64,000 nucleotides of DNA from Cymbomonas tetramitiformis (GCA_001247695.2 LGRX02033486.1:1-64000), one strand, 5' to 3'. Shown: positions 36,478 through 47,210, numbered from the stretch's first letter. The notes: a model not told the origin generated them from the letters alone. Translations and numbers: made by a program.

Positions 36478-37203
36478 TAATAGAATACCACTATCACGGT
36501 CCTGGATGGACCAGATGTTTAGCACGGCTATTATAGAACAGTAATAGCGACGTGTGAGTATATGGTGGGTGTATGAGTGCAACAGTTTGGCGACCAGAAG
36601 TGCGTGCTTGAGCTCAATGCTCCTCATATACTCTAGTGCTCTCACGCGTCGCACGCGTTACCGCCATCGGGTTGTGAACCCGAGAGCACTAGGTGAACTT
36701 GACGGATCGGCTAGACGATATAGCCATTGATGCTCGCATGCTGTTCAGTGCATGCTAGAAGCGAAGATGCGTCTTGACAGAACAATTCAGCTCGTTCATA
36801 AATACTTATCTTGCTTCGCCATCTCGATGCCATATACTTGGCCTCTCGATGACAGATGTCACTCACCTTAGGTGGATGACAGACATACTGACTGTACATG
36901 TCATAGTCGACCGTACTGACAATACTTGACGACTGTGTGTCATTATGACACATGATGTCATGTCATGTCATGTCATGCCATGCCATGTCATGCCATGTCA
37001 TGCCATGTCATGTCATGTCATGTCATGTCATGTCATGTCATGTCATGTCATGTCATGTCATGTCATGTCATGTCATGCCATGCCATGTCATGTCATGTCA
37101 TGTCATGTCATGTCATGTCATGTCATGTCATGCCATGACAGGTATCACAGGTATGCTAGGTATGACATGTATGACACATATGTCATCGGTCACATCCCTG
37201 ACA
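36478..37203. repeat. Diverged LTR-like repeat, copy 3, beside the Ty3/gypsy element
   Basis: Recognisably related to copies 1 and 2 from the cggctattat region to the CCCTGACA end, but with many substitutions; the left end is unclear. The microsatellite (about 36955-37135) is made of ATGTC units, the reverse of the ATGAC units in copies 1 and 2. It abuts the 3' end of the Ty3 coding region and may be its 3' LTR, but I found no matching LTR near 52 kb. Confidence 0.5.
36635..36690 (+). ncRNA. 56-nt three-way-junction RNA motif, covarying copy 3
   Basis: Stem agtgctc/gagcact, hairpin acgcg-tcgca-cgcgt and hairpin tcggg-ttgtgaa-cccga. Compared with copies 1 and 2 most stem pairs differ on both sides, but pairing and length (56 nt) are kept. 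The upstream hairpin is gagc-tcaat-gctc. Confidence 0.5.
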
Positions 37204-37460
37204 TATGCCCTCGTTGGACGGGCCGGCACTGGTGGCCCCTTCTGTGCCCGGACGGTGTTCACTTTGCCCCGTTCGTGGTAGATTGGCGTGAGCTCCCCAC
37301 CGACTCGATCGAGCCGCTCTTCCGCCCTGGAGCTGGGAGCTGGCTAATGAAGCCGCAGTCGGCCCCCCTTCCTTCAGGGTGCTGGCCCCTCAGGATTGAC
37401 GGGTCCCTCGGGACTTTGTGATGTACATGTGGAGCTCTGGCCACGGCTCTTTGGGACCAA

Positions 37461-38352
37461 CTAAAAGTGAGTCCCCGAGACCCCCTCGAGCAATCCCTCC
37501 TCCGCTCGACGAAGGCAGGTATGGTCTCTACTAGAGCCCCTGGCACGTGGGACGGCAGTTATCTCAGTGTCATACGGCGGTACCGAGCTTTTTTGTGCCG
37601 CCCGCACTCCGCCTCGGGTACCGGTTCCTGGTAGAGGTACTTGTTGACCTTGACGCCGCAGCGCAAGAGCATCTCCAACCCAGCACACAGACCTCCACAG
37701 GGCTCGTAGCAAACCACGCCTTCTTCTCTAGCTTCCCGAAAGAAGCTCTTGTCGACCACCCTCGTGTCGATTTTCTTGGGTACCTTCAGCTTGCCAGCCT
37801 CCATGGTGTCGTCGCTGTAGACTGCTGGAGAGCCTCCTGAATGCATACCTCTGACCGGCTGCACCTGGCTGAGGGCATCCCAGGCGGCTCGCATCAATCT
37901 GCCAGAGTACCTGGCCACCTCTGGGTAGTCAGTGTCAAACATGGCACCCCTGCTGCACTCCAACTCCTCCTGGTAGTGGATGTCGAACAGTCGGTGGACC
38001 TCACTGGTCCCCAGCTGCTCCCTGGCCATTCTCTCGCAGTGGTTGGCCACCTGGGCCTCTGGGTTCGCTTCTGGGCCAAGCGGCGGTTCTCTGGTCACCT
38101 CCAAGCAGATGGTGTCGGCGAAACCACGCGTACCTCTCTCAGCGTACCCTGCTTCTCGCGCACAGTCACCTTCTCGGTCCAGGCGGGCACCAGTCTCGTC
38201 GGCTGTGCTGGGCAGCGGGTACCTGGAAGGCACGTCAGCGTTCTCGTTCTTTGGCCCTGGTCGATACTGGACTGTGAACGCGAACTCTTGCAGACTTATG
38301 GCCCAGCGCAGGTGCTGACCTTGCAGGTCCGCCTTCTCCATGAGAGTTGTGA
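37461..38352 (-). pseudogene. Ty3 RNase H end plus start of a cytosine methyltransferase-like domain
   Basis: The frame starts with TTLMEKADLQGQHLRW...VQYRPGPKNENADVPSR, the end of a gypsy RNase H, displaced from the RT frame by an indel near 38358. About 180 residues later GVVCYEPCGGLCAGLEMLLRCGV and KYLYQEPVPEAECGRHK (about 37600-37710) resemble the SAM-binding start of C5-cytosine methyltransferases: a glycine-rich motif I, then an acidic residue at the end of strand 2. The catalytic PCQ motif is not present downstream in any frame that I could follow, so the domain is truncated. A stop follows in the next 100 residues. Confidence 0.6.
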
Positions 38353-39760
38353 CAGAGCGGTGAATGGTCAGTGACTAGCGTGAAGTGCACCCCATGCAGG
38401 TACTGGCGCAGAGTGCGGATTGCCCACACCACTGCCAGCATCTCACCCTGAAAGCTCGCATACTGTCTCTCCGTCTTTGACAGTGAGCGGCTGATCACCA
38501 CGCAGATGTGCTCCACTCCATGTTCATCCTTCTGGCCCAGCACTGCGCCAATGTCGTGGATGCTCCAGTCCGTGTAGAGGAAGATGGGCTTGTCAGGGTC
38601 GATGGGCTTCAGACACCTCCCTGAGCAAAGAGCGTCCTTGAGTTTCTGGAACGCTTGGTCCTGGTCCTTCCCCCAAGTCTCCTTGACGTTCACCACTTCC
38701 TTTCTGAGCAAGTCGTTCAGTGTTCGAGCCATCTCTGAATAGTTGGGTCCCATGGGCTCCCCCACCAACCCCTTATAGTAGTTCGTGAGTCCGAGAATGG
38801 AGCGTACTCCAGTCTTGTCCTCGGGCCTGGGCAGCTCTTGAATGGCCTTGCAATTGATGTCTTGTGCGCCAATGGTGTTGTGACCGATGCGGTAGCCCAG
38901 GAAGTCCACTGTGGCCGCCCCGAAGGTCGACTTGCCTGAGTGCAGCCGGATCCCTGCATCCCCTACTAAGGTACGAAGCACGGCCTCCACATCCTTGATG
39001 TGCTGCTCAGCAGTGTCCGAGTAGATGCACACGTCGTCGACGTACGCCACCGTGCAATGTTGCAAGTGACGCAGCTCATAGGCCATGATTCTGATGAACG
39101 CGGCAGTCGCCCCAGCTGCTCCAAATGGCATGGAAGTGTAGCGATAGAGCTGGTTGCCCCACCAGAACGCTGCCTTGTCTCTGTCCTCTTCAGTGGTCAT
39201 GGGAATCTGGTGGAAGGCTTTGGTCGCGTCCAGAGTTGTCTTGAACTTGGCCTTAGCCACGCGCTGATAGAGCTCCTCCGGTCTGTGTGGCAGCGTGTTG
39301 TCCTTCAGCGACAACCGGTTCGTGTTTCGGAGGTCGACGCAGAAGCGTGTAGAAGTCCACTGTCCAGTCTCATGGTCTTTCTTTCCTGCGACCACCACGT
39401 TGCTGGCATGTCTGCAGTGTTGTGAAGCCGGCTCGATGAAGCCGTACTCCAACAGCTCTTTACAGTGCAGGTCGATGATCTCCTGCTCTCCCGGGCTGTA
39501 CTTCCTCGGTCGCTGGTAGGCCACCTTAGTCTCGTCCTTGAACGGGATGGCAAAGGTTGCGTGCTCTGTTCCACCATGGTAGCCCTTGATGTCCTGCGGC
39601 CTGTTGGCGAAGCAATAGCTGCACCTTCTCACCACGTTGCGCATCTCCTCCCAGTTCTCCTCGTCGGTGAACTCAGGGTGACCTCCAAAGGTGGCATTGA
39701 GCTCAGTGTCCAACCACGCAGCCTCGTCCTTGGTGACTCTAGTGCCCCCGGCTGTAGCGT
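38353..39760 (-). pseudogene. Ty3/gypsy reverse transcriptase and RNase H
   Basis: All RT blocks are readable: STRFCVDLRNTNRLSLKDN, TTLDATKAFHQIPMTTED-like motif A, SMPFGAAGATAAFIRIM (motif B) and AYVDDVCIYS (motif C, about 39030-39045), with both catalytic aspartates intact. The palm is followed by VDFLGYRIG and the connection. RNase H begins with YTDWSIHDIGAVLGQ (about 38570) and keeps GEMLAVVWAI and VTDHSPL. The frame then shifts. This is the best-preserved part of the element. Upstream, FTDEENWEEMRNVV links to the membrane-spanning segment. Confidence 0.85.
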
Positions 39761-40961
39761 GTCTAGCACCGTGTGCGGCAGCACCTCGTCCTGCTCTGCC
39801 ACCATGGCTTCCCATCCAGTGTCCCACTGCCGCGAGGACCTCTGATCGTCCCAAGCAGTCCTGGAGGCGCCCTGTACCGGGTCGGGGCATGCGCCCACAG
39901 CGGGTACACCCTGAAACCCCCCAGGGGCCACGGCGGCCACCCAGGCAGCAGCCGCGAGCAGCAACAAAAGTTTTAAAATTCTGCTGGCTCCTGCAGGTTT
40001 GACTGGAGAGTGAAGGGTCAGTATGCATGTTAGCATCCTCCACCCCCCGTGCATACGGCCCAAGCCTCCTCCTGCAGAAACGTAGATCACCAGCGCCAAG
40101 ACCAACGCCACGTAGGCGAAATGGGCGACTCGGTAGCAAGCGACTGCTCGCTGTAGGCGCTGGAGTCGGGCTGCGAAGCGCGGCTTCTGCATGCGACGTG
40201 GGATGGCTGCCAACGTGGCAGGTCCAGCAGCGGCGACTCGTTGTGCCACCGCAATTGCTCGACCTAGACGATCCTGGAGCATCGCAAGTACCCAACGGTT
40301 GCGCTCCACGTGAGCACGGAGAAGTCCATGTCTGTAAACGTGAATGGCCAACACGGAGGCGAGCCCCAACGGAAGGATGGCCACCCCCGCCGATGAGCAT
40401 GGCAGAAGCGACAAGCCCAAGTCGGAGCAAAGGTACGTGCCACTGCCCTGCCTGGGCATGATGAAACCCAGCGAGTTGCCAGGCAACAACACACAGCAGC
40501 AGCGAATGCCTCGCCACCACCATAAGCACGTGAAGATGTGGGCTGTCATGAGACCACGGCTGGTATGGGGCAGACTGTATCGCCCACAATGTGCGCGCCA
40601 TGGCCCTGCGAGCTAGGCTGGAACGGCACGCCCAGAGCGCAGCCAACTCCCCCAGGTATCTTGTGACCTCCAGGGTCGCACATATCATTACCACTGCCAA
40701 GTGAGGCAGTTGTGGCCACCGCATGCGCACGAGCGTCCCCGTGAGGAGGAAGTACACCTGCATGTGCCCTGCCCGCCATGTCGCGGCAGGCTGTGTGCCC
40801 GGCCCATGTCCGGGGGCTACTGCTCTACAGTAACAGGCGCGCCGGGCCGCAGCTGACCCGCCGGTGCCCGTCCGAAAAGGCGGCAGCACTGCATTCCTTC
40901 TTCTGTTCTCCCACATTTCCTCGTGTCTCTCCGCTGCCTCTCGTCCATTGAAGGCGCGCAC
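39761..40961 (-). pseudogene. Hydrophobic, membrane-spanning segment of the Ty3 polyprotein
   Basis: Two overlapping frames share the coding signal, with a change near 40430. Together they contain about five hydrophobic segments, for example LPHLAVVMICATLEV, LLLCVVAWQLAGF, FAYVALVLALVIYVSAGGG and LKLLLLLAAAAWVAAVA, separated by Arg-rich loops. They lie directly N-terminal to RT, an unusual place for membrane helices in a Ty3 element. The function is unknown; an envelope-like or membrane-anchoring role is only a guess. Confidence 0.5.
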
Positions 40962-43741
40962 TGTCCTCTGGCCCGCGCGTTCCCTGCCAGCGACCCCAGC
41001 ATGCTGGGTCCTCTCCCTGGGGCTCGGTGACCTCCTCCTGCGTCACTGTCCGCTCCGTGGGGAGTGTCGGTGCTCCTGCCCAGGGCTTGAGCCCGTGTGA
41101 GGTCTGTCACGATGGCTCCCACGCTGATCTCCGGTACCTGCGGCCTGAATCTCCTCACGCCATGGACGGCGGTGCTCTATGAGAGCCCGAACCTGCGGCG
41201 ACCTGCGTGACACAGCCTACCTCCTGGTCCTGTACGCCGGACTGGAAGACTTCAGTGTCGTTACTGCAGATGTCTTCTGAGGCGGCGGGTAGAGCCATGT
41301 TGATGACTGGGCGGTGTTCGGATCGCTGGGCAAGGTTGACCTCCAAGATGCCCCTGGAATGCAGCCCGCTGAGCGGCGCTCGGCCACCATGTCCCCCCTC
41401 GTCTCTTCCACGAGGCGTGTCGGCGGTGGACAGTTCTCCCCTGGACGTGCCAATGGCGACATCCTCGTTCACCAGCTGCTGCTCGCGAGCGCCATGACGG
41501 TCTTCACGGCTGGCATCGCTGGCTGTGTAGTAGCGCCCCATCCTGCCCCCCTTGCTTGCTGGAGGAGCTCCGCCGCCTCGTCAGCAATTCCTCGGTGGCC
41601 TCTTCGGCTTCCCTGATGATGGCTCCTCTTCTCTCTTGAGCGGCGCTGTCGATCGTCTCTCCCGTCATCCCGTTGCCTCTCGCGCCATGCGCCACGGTGT
41701 ATCCTGTCGAAGCGGAGGGCTCCACTGACGAGGCACGTGCTGACAATGGCGACGGCGTCCGAGTGCAGGGTGTGCTAGGAGTCGCTCGCCCACTGTGCGC
41801 AGGGCTGTGCGAGAGCCGTGACGTGCTGCTCACTTCCTCACCGCCCCCCGTCTCCCTGAAGAGGGAGCTGTCACCACTGATTGTCAATGGCCGGGTGGCG
41901 ATGGCGGTGCACCCGCGGATGCAGGAGCGTCCGCCTCTGCAGTTGCTGTCAAGTCGTCCATGAACGTGCGGGCCAGATGTGCACGCAAATTTTCAGTACG
42001 CTCGTGTTCAGCACGCAACGCAGGCTCCACGTGAGTCACGAGTGCAGACAGAGGGGCCCTGTGCATCACCGCGGCCTTCTCCCATGTCACCCAAGAGCAC
42101 ATGTCGAACTTGCGCGTCACGGAGGCCATATACTCCATTGTGAACGCGACGCCATAGGAGCCGCGTTGGTGATAAAAGCCACGAGCCTCACAGAGATAGT
42201 ACACTGTTTTGGAGCGAGGTGTGGCTCTAGTCCTGAGGACACGCAACGTGCCCTGCTGCGGGCCGTCGATCAGGTGGAGTCTGGCCAGCTCGGTCAGCTC
42301 CTCACCGGTGCAGATGTCCGCCACATGTTGCCGTATAGTGCCCATGAGTCCGCCACTGCAGCCAGCTGACTGCCCTCCCAGGGGCAAGTACTCACCTCGC
42401 TGTCCCAGTGCCGCAGAGGAGGAGTAGCGGTGCATCAGCTTGCTACTGAGCTCGCATGTGCGCAGTCCCTTCCCCCGCTCTGCGTTGGGCTTCCCCAACA
42501 TGAGTTGCACCTGGCCTCGTTGATATCGGTACGGGACGAGGAAGACTGTCTGCCCATCCCGCTGTGCCAGCTCCGCAATCTGGACCGGGTCCAGCCAAGT
42601 AGACTCCTGCGCGGTGTCCTCGCTGTTGGTGTCGGACTCAGCTTGGTAGGTGCCCTGGAACACTGGCGGCTGGTACTCCTGTCTCTGAGGGTCGAAATGT
42701 CCCTCGGGCCACGTCTGATGTATCAGCCGCAGTGGAGCTGACGCTGTTACTGTTCGCGGCGCGTGGCCAGATGGCCCTGCCTTCGCCATCCCTCGTCACG
42801 GTCTTGTGTGTATGGGCTGGCGGTCGAGCTGGTGGTGCTCGCCTGGCTCCGTAACTGCCCAGCTCGTCACGTGCGTCGTCCTCAGACTTACAAGCGGCAA
42901 GCATCATCCTGCCTTCCCCCAAGTGTAGGAACTCTTGGGCGGCGGCGTTGGTGTTGAACACCTCGCCGTGCCCTCCTTCACCATCCGTAACTGGGTAGAA
43001 GTTCTCCACTTTGCACGTCACGTCTGATAGTGCCAACAATGGAATGGTCCGTGTGCCACCACCTCGTCATACTTCATCTTCAGTCGCGCTCTGAGGTTGG
43101 CGGCATCCACCTTCTGGACGTACTTCAGAGGCTGGTAACTCCAGCGCTGGTCCTTCTCATGGTAAAACGGCAGCTGGATCTCGCCAGTCACGCTGCCCAT
43201 TGGGCTCATGTGAGCGCCATCGCCCATGGTGTGGCGCACCATCATCTCCATCAGCTCCCATTGCACTCTGGTCTTCTCACTGAGCACGCAGAAGAACTGA
43301 TGTCCCTTCCTGTCCCACATGAGGGTGCCAGTCACGACACCTGTGGGGTAGACCTGTTGAGCACTGAGGGCCTCCTGCACGGCCGCCATGGTGTAGCGTC
43401 CAGCGTCTCGGTGTGCTTGGCAGTCAGGAGGTACAACTTGGTCACCATCCTTCTTCCACCTCGCGCGCGTGACCCAGGTATCTGAGGCCACCTTGGTCTC
43501 CTTGTTGACCTTCTAGTCCACCAGCGTGAAGTCGGGCGCGCCACAACAGCTCCGTCTCCAGGACGTCCTTCTCCTCCCCGCAGCCTGCGAACGTGACGCG
43601 CACGAAACCTGTCTCGAGTCTAAGCTCTTCGTCATCGCCCCAGAGCTTGCACAAGCGAGCGTAGCCCGTGCGGTCAACAAACAGGCGTTGCTGAGACCAG
43701 CTGCCCTCCTCGTTCTCATCACCCCATGGGTTCACCGCCAT
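40962..43741 (-). pseudogene. Unassigned coding region between protease and RT of the Ty3 element
   Basis: Coding-like pieces at 43491-43018 (MASDTWVTRARWKKDGDQ...), 42789-41884 and 41887-41504 are in different frames. They read as a largely hydrophilic protein with no domain that I recognise. One piece, GQVQLMLGKPNAERGKGLR, is followed by a Ser/Gly-rich stretch. High GC and third-position bias agree with the neighbouring pol coding region. Confidence 0.4.
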
Positions 43742-44439
43742 GCCCAGCCACGCACGGTTGCGTACTGGCCAAGACGTACTCTAAGTCACTCGCAGCCTCC
43801 TGCTCCTGCGTCAGATCTGGGTGACGGGGGTCGGTCTGGGTCGCCGTCAGCCCTGTTGGCGTGATGGGCGTCATGTTCACTGGCTCCTCAGAGCCGGCCC
43901 ACTCGCTTCTGGTTGCCACATTAGCCTCTCGTTGACTGCACGACGTTGCTTGCAGCAGATTCAACATCTGGTATGTCACGGATGTGCCAGGCGCGGGGGT
44001 TTTAAACCTGAGACTCTCAGCATGTAAGCTGACTCGTCCAGTAAGTTCGGCTTGCATCAGTGAGCTGGGTCGCAATGCTCCTGCTTCCACCATGGACTGG
44101 CAACGCGCGTCGAGCATCTCTCGTTCCTCCTTGTTGAATCTCTTCAGCCTGAGCTCCTCCAGGAACGACTCCAGGAGCTGAGCTAGTTCAGGATGTCCTC
44201 GTGAGAACGCACATCGCTCCCCTGAGAGGGCCAGGCGGTCCTCTCCCACTGATCCAGCATTGGCAAACTCTTGCTGGTGCGAGGTAGAGTCGTCGAAGAT
44301 CTCCGTCGTCAGGCACACCCTGGGGTCCTCGTTCCTCTTGCACCTCACGTCGGCGGGTGGCGTCAGCTCGATCAGTGGCAACGTGACCTTCTCCCTCATG
44401 CCCAATGACACCGCAGCCTCAGAAGTGGCGATACCACGG
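43742..44439 (-). pseudogene. C-terminal continuation of the Ty3 protease polyprotein
   Basis: Starts at the insertion site with RGIATSEAAVSLGMREKV and continues through acidic, helical sequence (LAQLLESFLEELRLKRFNKEER). Removing the TIR element at 44442-45657 and one TA joins it in frame to the protease at 45660 and above. No domain beyond the protease was recognised. Confidence 0.55.
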
Positions 44440-45659
44440 TACAGTAAGAACCCATATATAAGAAGACCCACCTATAAGAAGATGGCCGCTAGGACATTTT
44501 TCAAAAGTTAAGAATTAGAAGATTTTATAGTCGCTAAAAATGCTTGGTTTTTACCTAGACTTAAGAAGATTTGGCGCTGGCGGGTACCATATACAACAAC
44601 ACCTAATATCTAAATCATTAATATATCCCGAGGTATTATATTTGATATACAACGTAAGATGATACACACTTCAGGAGTGATGTATACACTACAAGATGAC
44701 ATACAGTACACTGTAAGAATAATATACACGGTTAATATGGCAATATACAATGCACAACATTGTGTGTCACATGATGTGTGGCAAAAAGTATATGCTTAAA
44801 TTTTGACAGTGTGTGTTGTTCTGCAGGAAATATGTATGTCCCTTACAGTACTCTCTCATTGATTTACAACTATTTCATATAGTACACTTACGACTATTTC
44901 CTCCAACCGCGCTCACACCATACGATATGATTATGTCACTACTATTACATATGACTATCGTGTTACTGTATTGTCGAACTGCTGCACGCACAAGGCGCTC
45001 CCGCTGTCTATGCGCTCCCGCTGACTATGCTCAGTTAACACAAGCTGTGAATGCTATCCAAGACCCGTCCTGGCACTCAAGAAGTTGGCCGTCAGTCAAG
45101 TTCCCCACATATGTCTGTGGGGTCAAGGTGTGCTTTGCGATCCTATCCTCGCAAGGGTAGTAGACCTGAAAATTGAAGCCGTCCTTGTTCGCCGGCAGCT
45201 TTCGTTTTACGGATGCGCCCCAACTGCCAGCCCACCTGAAACCACTTGAAGAGAATGATATTCTTGACAAACTTCTTGTCCAGAGTGGGCACCTCAAAGA
45301 TCCTGCGCATGCCCTCCGGCGTCCAACACGCCTGTGGTTCCACTCCCACTTCGGTGACCTCAAGTTTTAGGGATGTAGTTTTAGGGACGCTTTTGTACCA
45401 GCGTCTATGACTGTATTCGGAACTAATGTAAAGTGTCTACACACGACAGTGATAAAAACAAGAAGGTAGCCGCTAGAAGGCGACACGTGGCTGCAAAAAC
45501 CCCGAAATTAAGAAAGATCGACCGCTAGCGGCAATCCACTCCCACGAATAATCACATCCTAAGGCCATATTTAAGAATATTTGCACCGGGGGGCTCATTT
45601 TAAGAAGCCTAGCGGCTAGGCATTTTCCCCAGTCTTCTTATATATGGGTTCTTACTGTA
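44440..45659. mobile_element. TIR DNA element, 1.2 kb, TA target site (Tc1/mariner-like)
   Basis: Perfect 26-bp inverted ends inside a TA duplication: TA at 44440-44441, cagtaagaacccatatat... from 44442, and its complement ending at 45657, with TA at 45658-45659. Subterminal blocks agcggctagg/ccgctagg are also inverted. There is no transposase. The cargo is a captured coding fragment. Removing the element with one TA restores the host frame (LTIDLYRGIATSE). Confidence 0.85.
45031..45363 (-). pseudogene. Captured coding fragment inside the TIR element
   Basis: Two overlapping frames give VPTLDKKFVKNIILFKWFQVGWQLGRI, then KLPANKDGFNFQVYYP and TYVGNL...GSWIAF. The FKW...GWQLGRI...NFxVYY pattern looks like a small beta-barrel module seen in algal transposon proteins. 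The frames are joined by a single shift. It has no start and no catalytic residues, so it is probably passenger DNA. Confidence 0.4.
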
Positions 45660-45935
45660 CAGGTCGATGGTGAGCTTCAACGCGTTCTTCAGTGGCACAG
45701 TGCCCACTAGGAAGTCCCAAGTGGTGTCGTTGGTGAACGTAACGAAAGTGTGAAGGCGATGGAGCGTCATGTAAGGGGTGCCCGCCGCGAGGATGACGTC
45801 CACATAGCAGTATTTGGTGAACTCGGCAGGGCTGTCATCGCACCTGGCAACGACTCTGGCCCCTGTCTCTGCGTCGAAGATGGTGAGGCCAAGCTGCTTG
45901 ACTGTCCTGATGGGGATGATGTTGCCATTCGCACC
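45660..45935 (-). pseudogene. Ty3 aspartic protease, main part
   Basis: Frame begins GANGNIIPIRTVKQLGLTIF and continues FTKYCYVDVILAAG...TWDFLVGTVPL, the pattern of a retropepsin after its DTG triad (the I-x-G of the flap-end strand reads FLVG). The catalytic LLLDTG itself lies 1.15 kb away at about 47088-47105, cut off by an insertion at the GG of the triad. Confidence 0.65.
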
Positions 45936-46177
45936 GGGAAAAGATTTATTTTAGATTAAGTTTTTGACATCTACTGGATTAAGTTTTGTCTGGGGTAGAT
46001 TTAGATTAAGTTCATGTGACACGATCGATCGAGAGGTCATCAGACCTGAGACAGGTCGTCATCGTCATTTCGCCGGATCCGAGGTGCCACCGCTCCGAGG
46101 TCAGGCGCACATGGTAAAACTGCGAACGGAAGGTCAAAGGCAAAGGGAAAGGCAAAGGGTGTAAGATTTAGCGGCAG

Positions 46178-46236
46178 TAGGAATAGTTTTCAGAAGCATA
46201 TGAAAAGTATTCTAGTGCTTCTGAAAACTATCCCTA
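46178..46236. repeat. Long hairpin (16-bp perfect stem plus 4)
   Basis: atagttttcagaagca (46183-46198) pairs with tgcttctgaaaactat (46216-46231) over a 17-nt loop. One mismatch then four more pairs extend the stem. Confidence 0.8.
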
Positions 46237-46439
46237 CGTCTTCTATATCATAAAACCTTTGCCTTGTTTTTTTACCTCTGCACGCGACCGGCAAGCATCT
46301 TTGAAACTTCCGAGTTTTTAAAGATGCGTTTTGTATTTTGGGTGCACCCTAATTTTACAAAACGGCCGAGCGCTTCCCGTTTGTGTGGGATATTCACATT
46401 TATTTCATGGAATATTTCACATGGTTTAACACACATGCA

Positions 46440-47060
46440 CACGCATGGGAAACCCTCGGCTGTTTGGCATCTTTGGGTTTGGGTTCGTACCCAAACCCAA
46501 ACCCAAAACATCTGCCTTAGAAATAAATTGCGCGTTTCGCGTACAAGTAACTTGAAGCTTTGAGCTTCAAGTAACTTAATTATATGCATCTTGGCAGTAT
46601 TTGTGCCAAGTTTCGCGCTCTATGACGCACGGGAAGCCCTCGGCTGTTTGGCATCTTTGGGTTTGGGTTCGAACCCAAACCCAAACCCAAAACATCTGCC
46701 TTGGAAATAAATTGCGTGTTTCGCGCACAAGTAACTTGAAGCCTTGAGCTTCAGGTAACTTAAAGATATGTATCTTGGCAGTATTTGTGCCAAGTTTCGC
46801 GCTCTAGGACGCACGGGAAGCCCTCGGCTGTTTGGCATCTTTGGGTTTGGGTGTCACGTTCGAACCCAAACCCAAAACATCTGCCTTAGAAATAAATTGC
46901 GCGTTGGGCGCACAAGTAACTTGAAGCTTTGAGCTTCAAGTAACTTAGGTAAATATATCTTGGCAGTATTTGCGCCAAGTTTCGTGCGCTAGGACGCACG
47001 GGAAGCCCTCGGCTGTTTGGCATCTTTGGGTTTGGGTACGTTCGAACCCAAAGGCAAAGG
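46440..47060. repeat. 184-bp satellite, 3.3 copies, with nested palindromes
   Basis: Units begin near 46444, 46628, 46812 and 46997 at catgggaaaccctcggctg or variants. Each contains a palindrome built of gggttt/aaaccc (30 bp perfect at 46656-46685), an acttgaagct...agcttcaagt hairpin and cttggca...tgccaag. A diverged copy lies at about 55570-55810. Confidence 0.9.
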
Positions 47061-47165
47061 CATACGACAGTTTCGTAGATCCTGTCCCCAGTGTCGAGAA
47101 GAAGGGCCTTGTACAACATCAATAACCCACCAGAGGCCACGAAGGCTAATGGCTACTGCCCCGCA
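47061..47165 (-). pseudogene. Ty3 protease start (DTG part)
   Basis: Frame PLAFVASGGLLMLYKALLLDTG ends at the insertion point near 47088. LLLDTG is the retropepsin catalytic triad. The upstream end meets the next inserted block near 47165. Confidence 0.55.
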
Positions 47166-47210
47166 GTCCTTGTGGTAGGACCAAATCGACGATTTGGTCC
47201 TACCACGAGG
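47164..47210. repeat. 23-bp inverted repeat with almost no loop
   Basis: gtccttgtggtaggaccaaa and its complement (one mismatch) meet at acgatttgg. The same gtccttgtggyaggacc motif returns at about 47996 and 48197, the latter inside the gag frame. Confidence 0.8.

Larger units (their letters stand above)
45936..47087. mobile_element. 1.15-kb insertion splitting the protease active site
   Basis: On the minus strand host sequence reads ...LLLDTG up to 47088 and resumes as GANGN at 45935. Between them is unrelated DNA holding the 184-bp satellite and a hairpin. I see no terminal inverted repeats and only a CC shared at both ends, so the class is unknown. Confidence 0.6.

Noticed and set aside
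36945..37421. Open frames reading SCHVMSCHVM
   Set aside because: Translation of the (ATGTC)n microsatellite.
46656..46685. tRNA B box in gggttcgaaccc
   Set aside because: It is the centre of a perfect TTTGGG/CCCAAA palindrome in a satellite; no A box or tRNA fold is present.
45936..47087. Helitron
   Set aside because: I could not find TC...CTRR ends with a 3' hairpin or an A-T insertion site.
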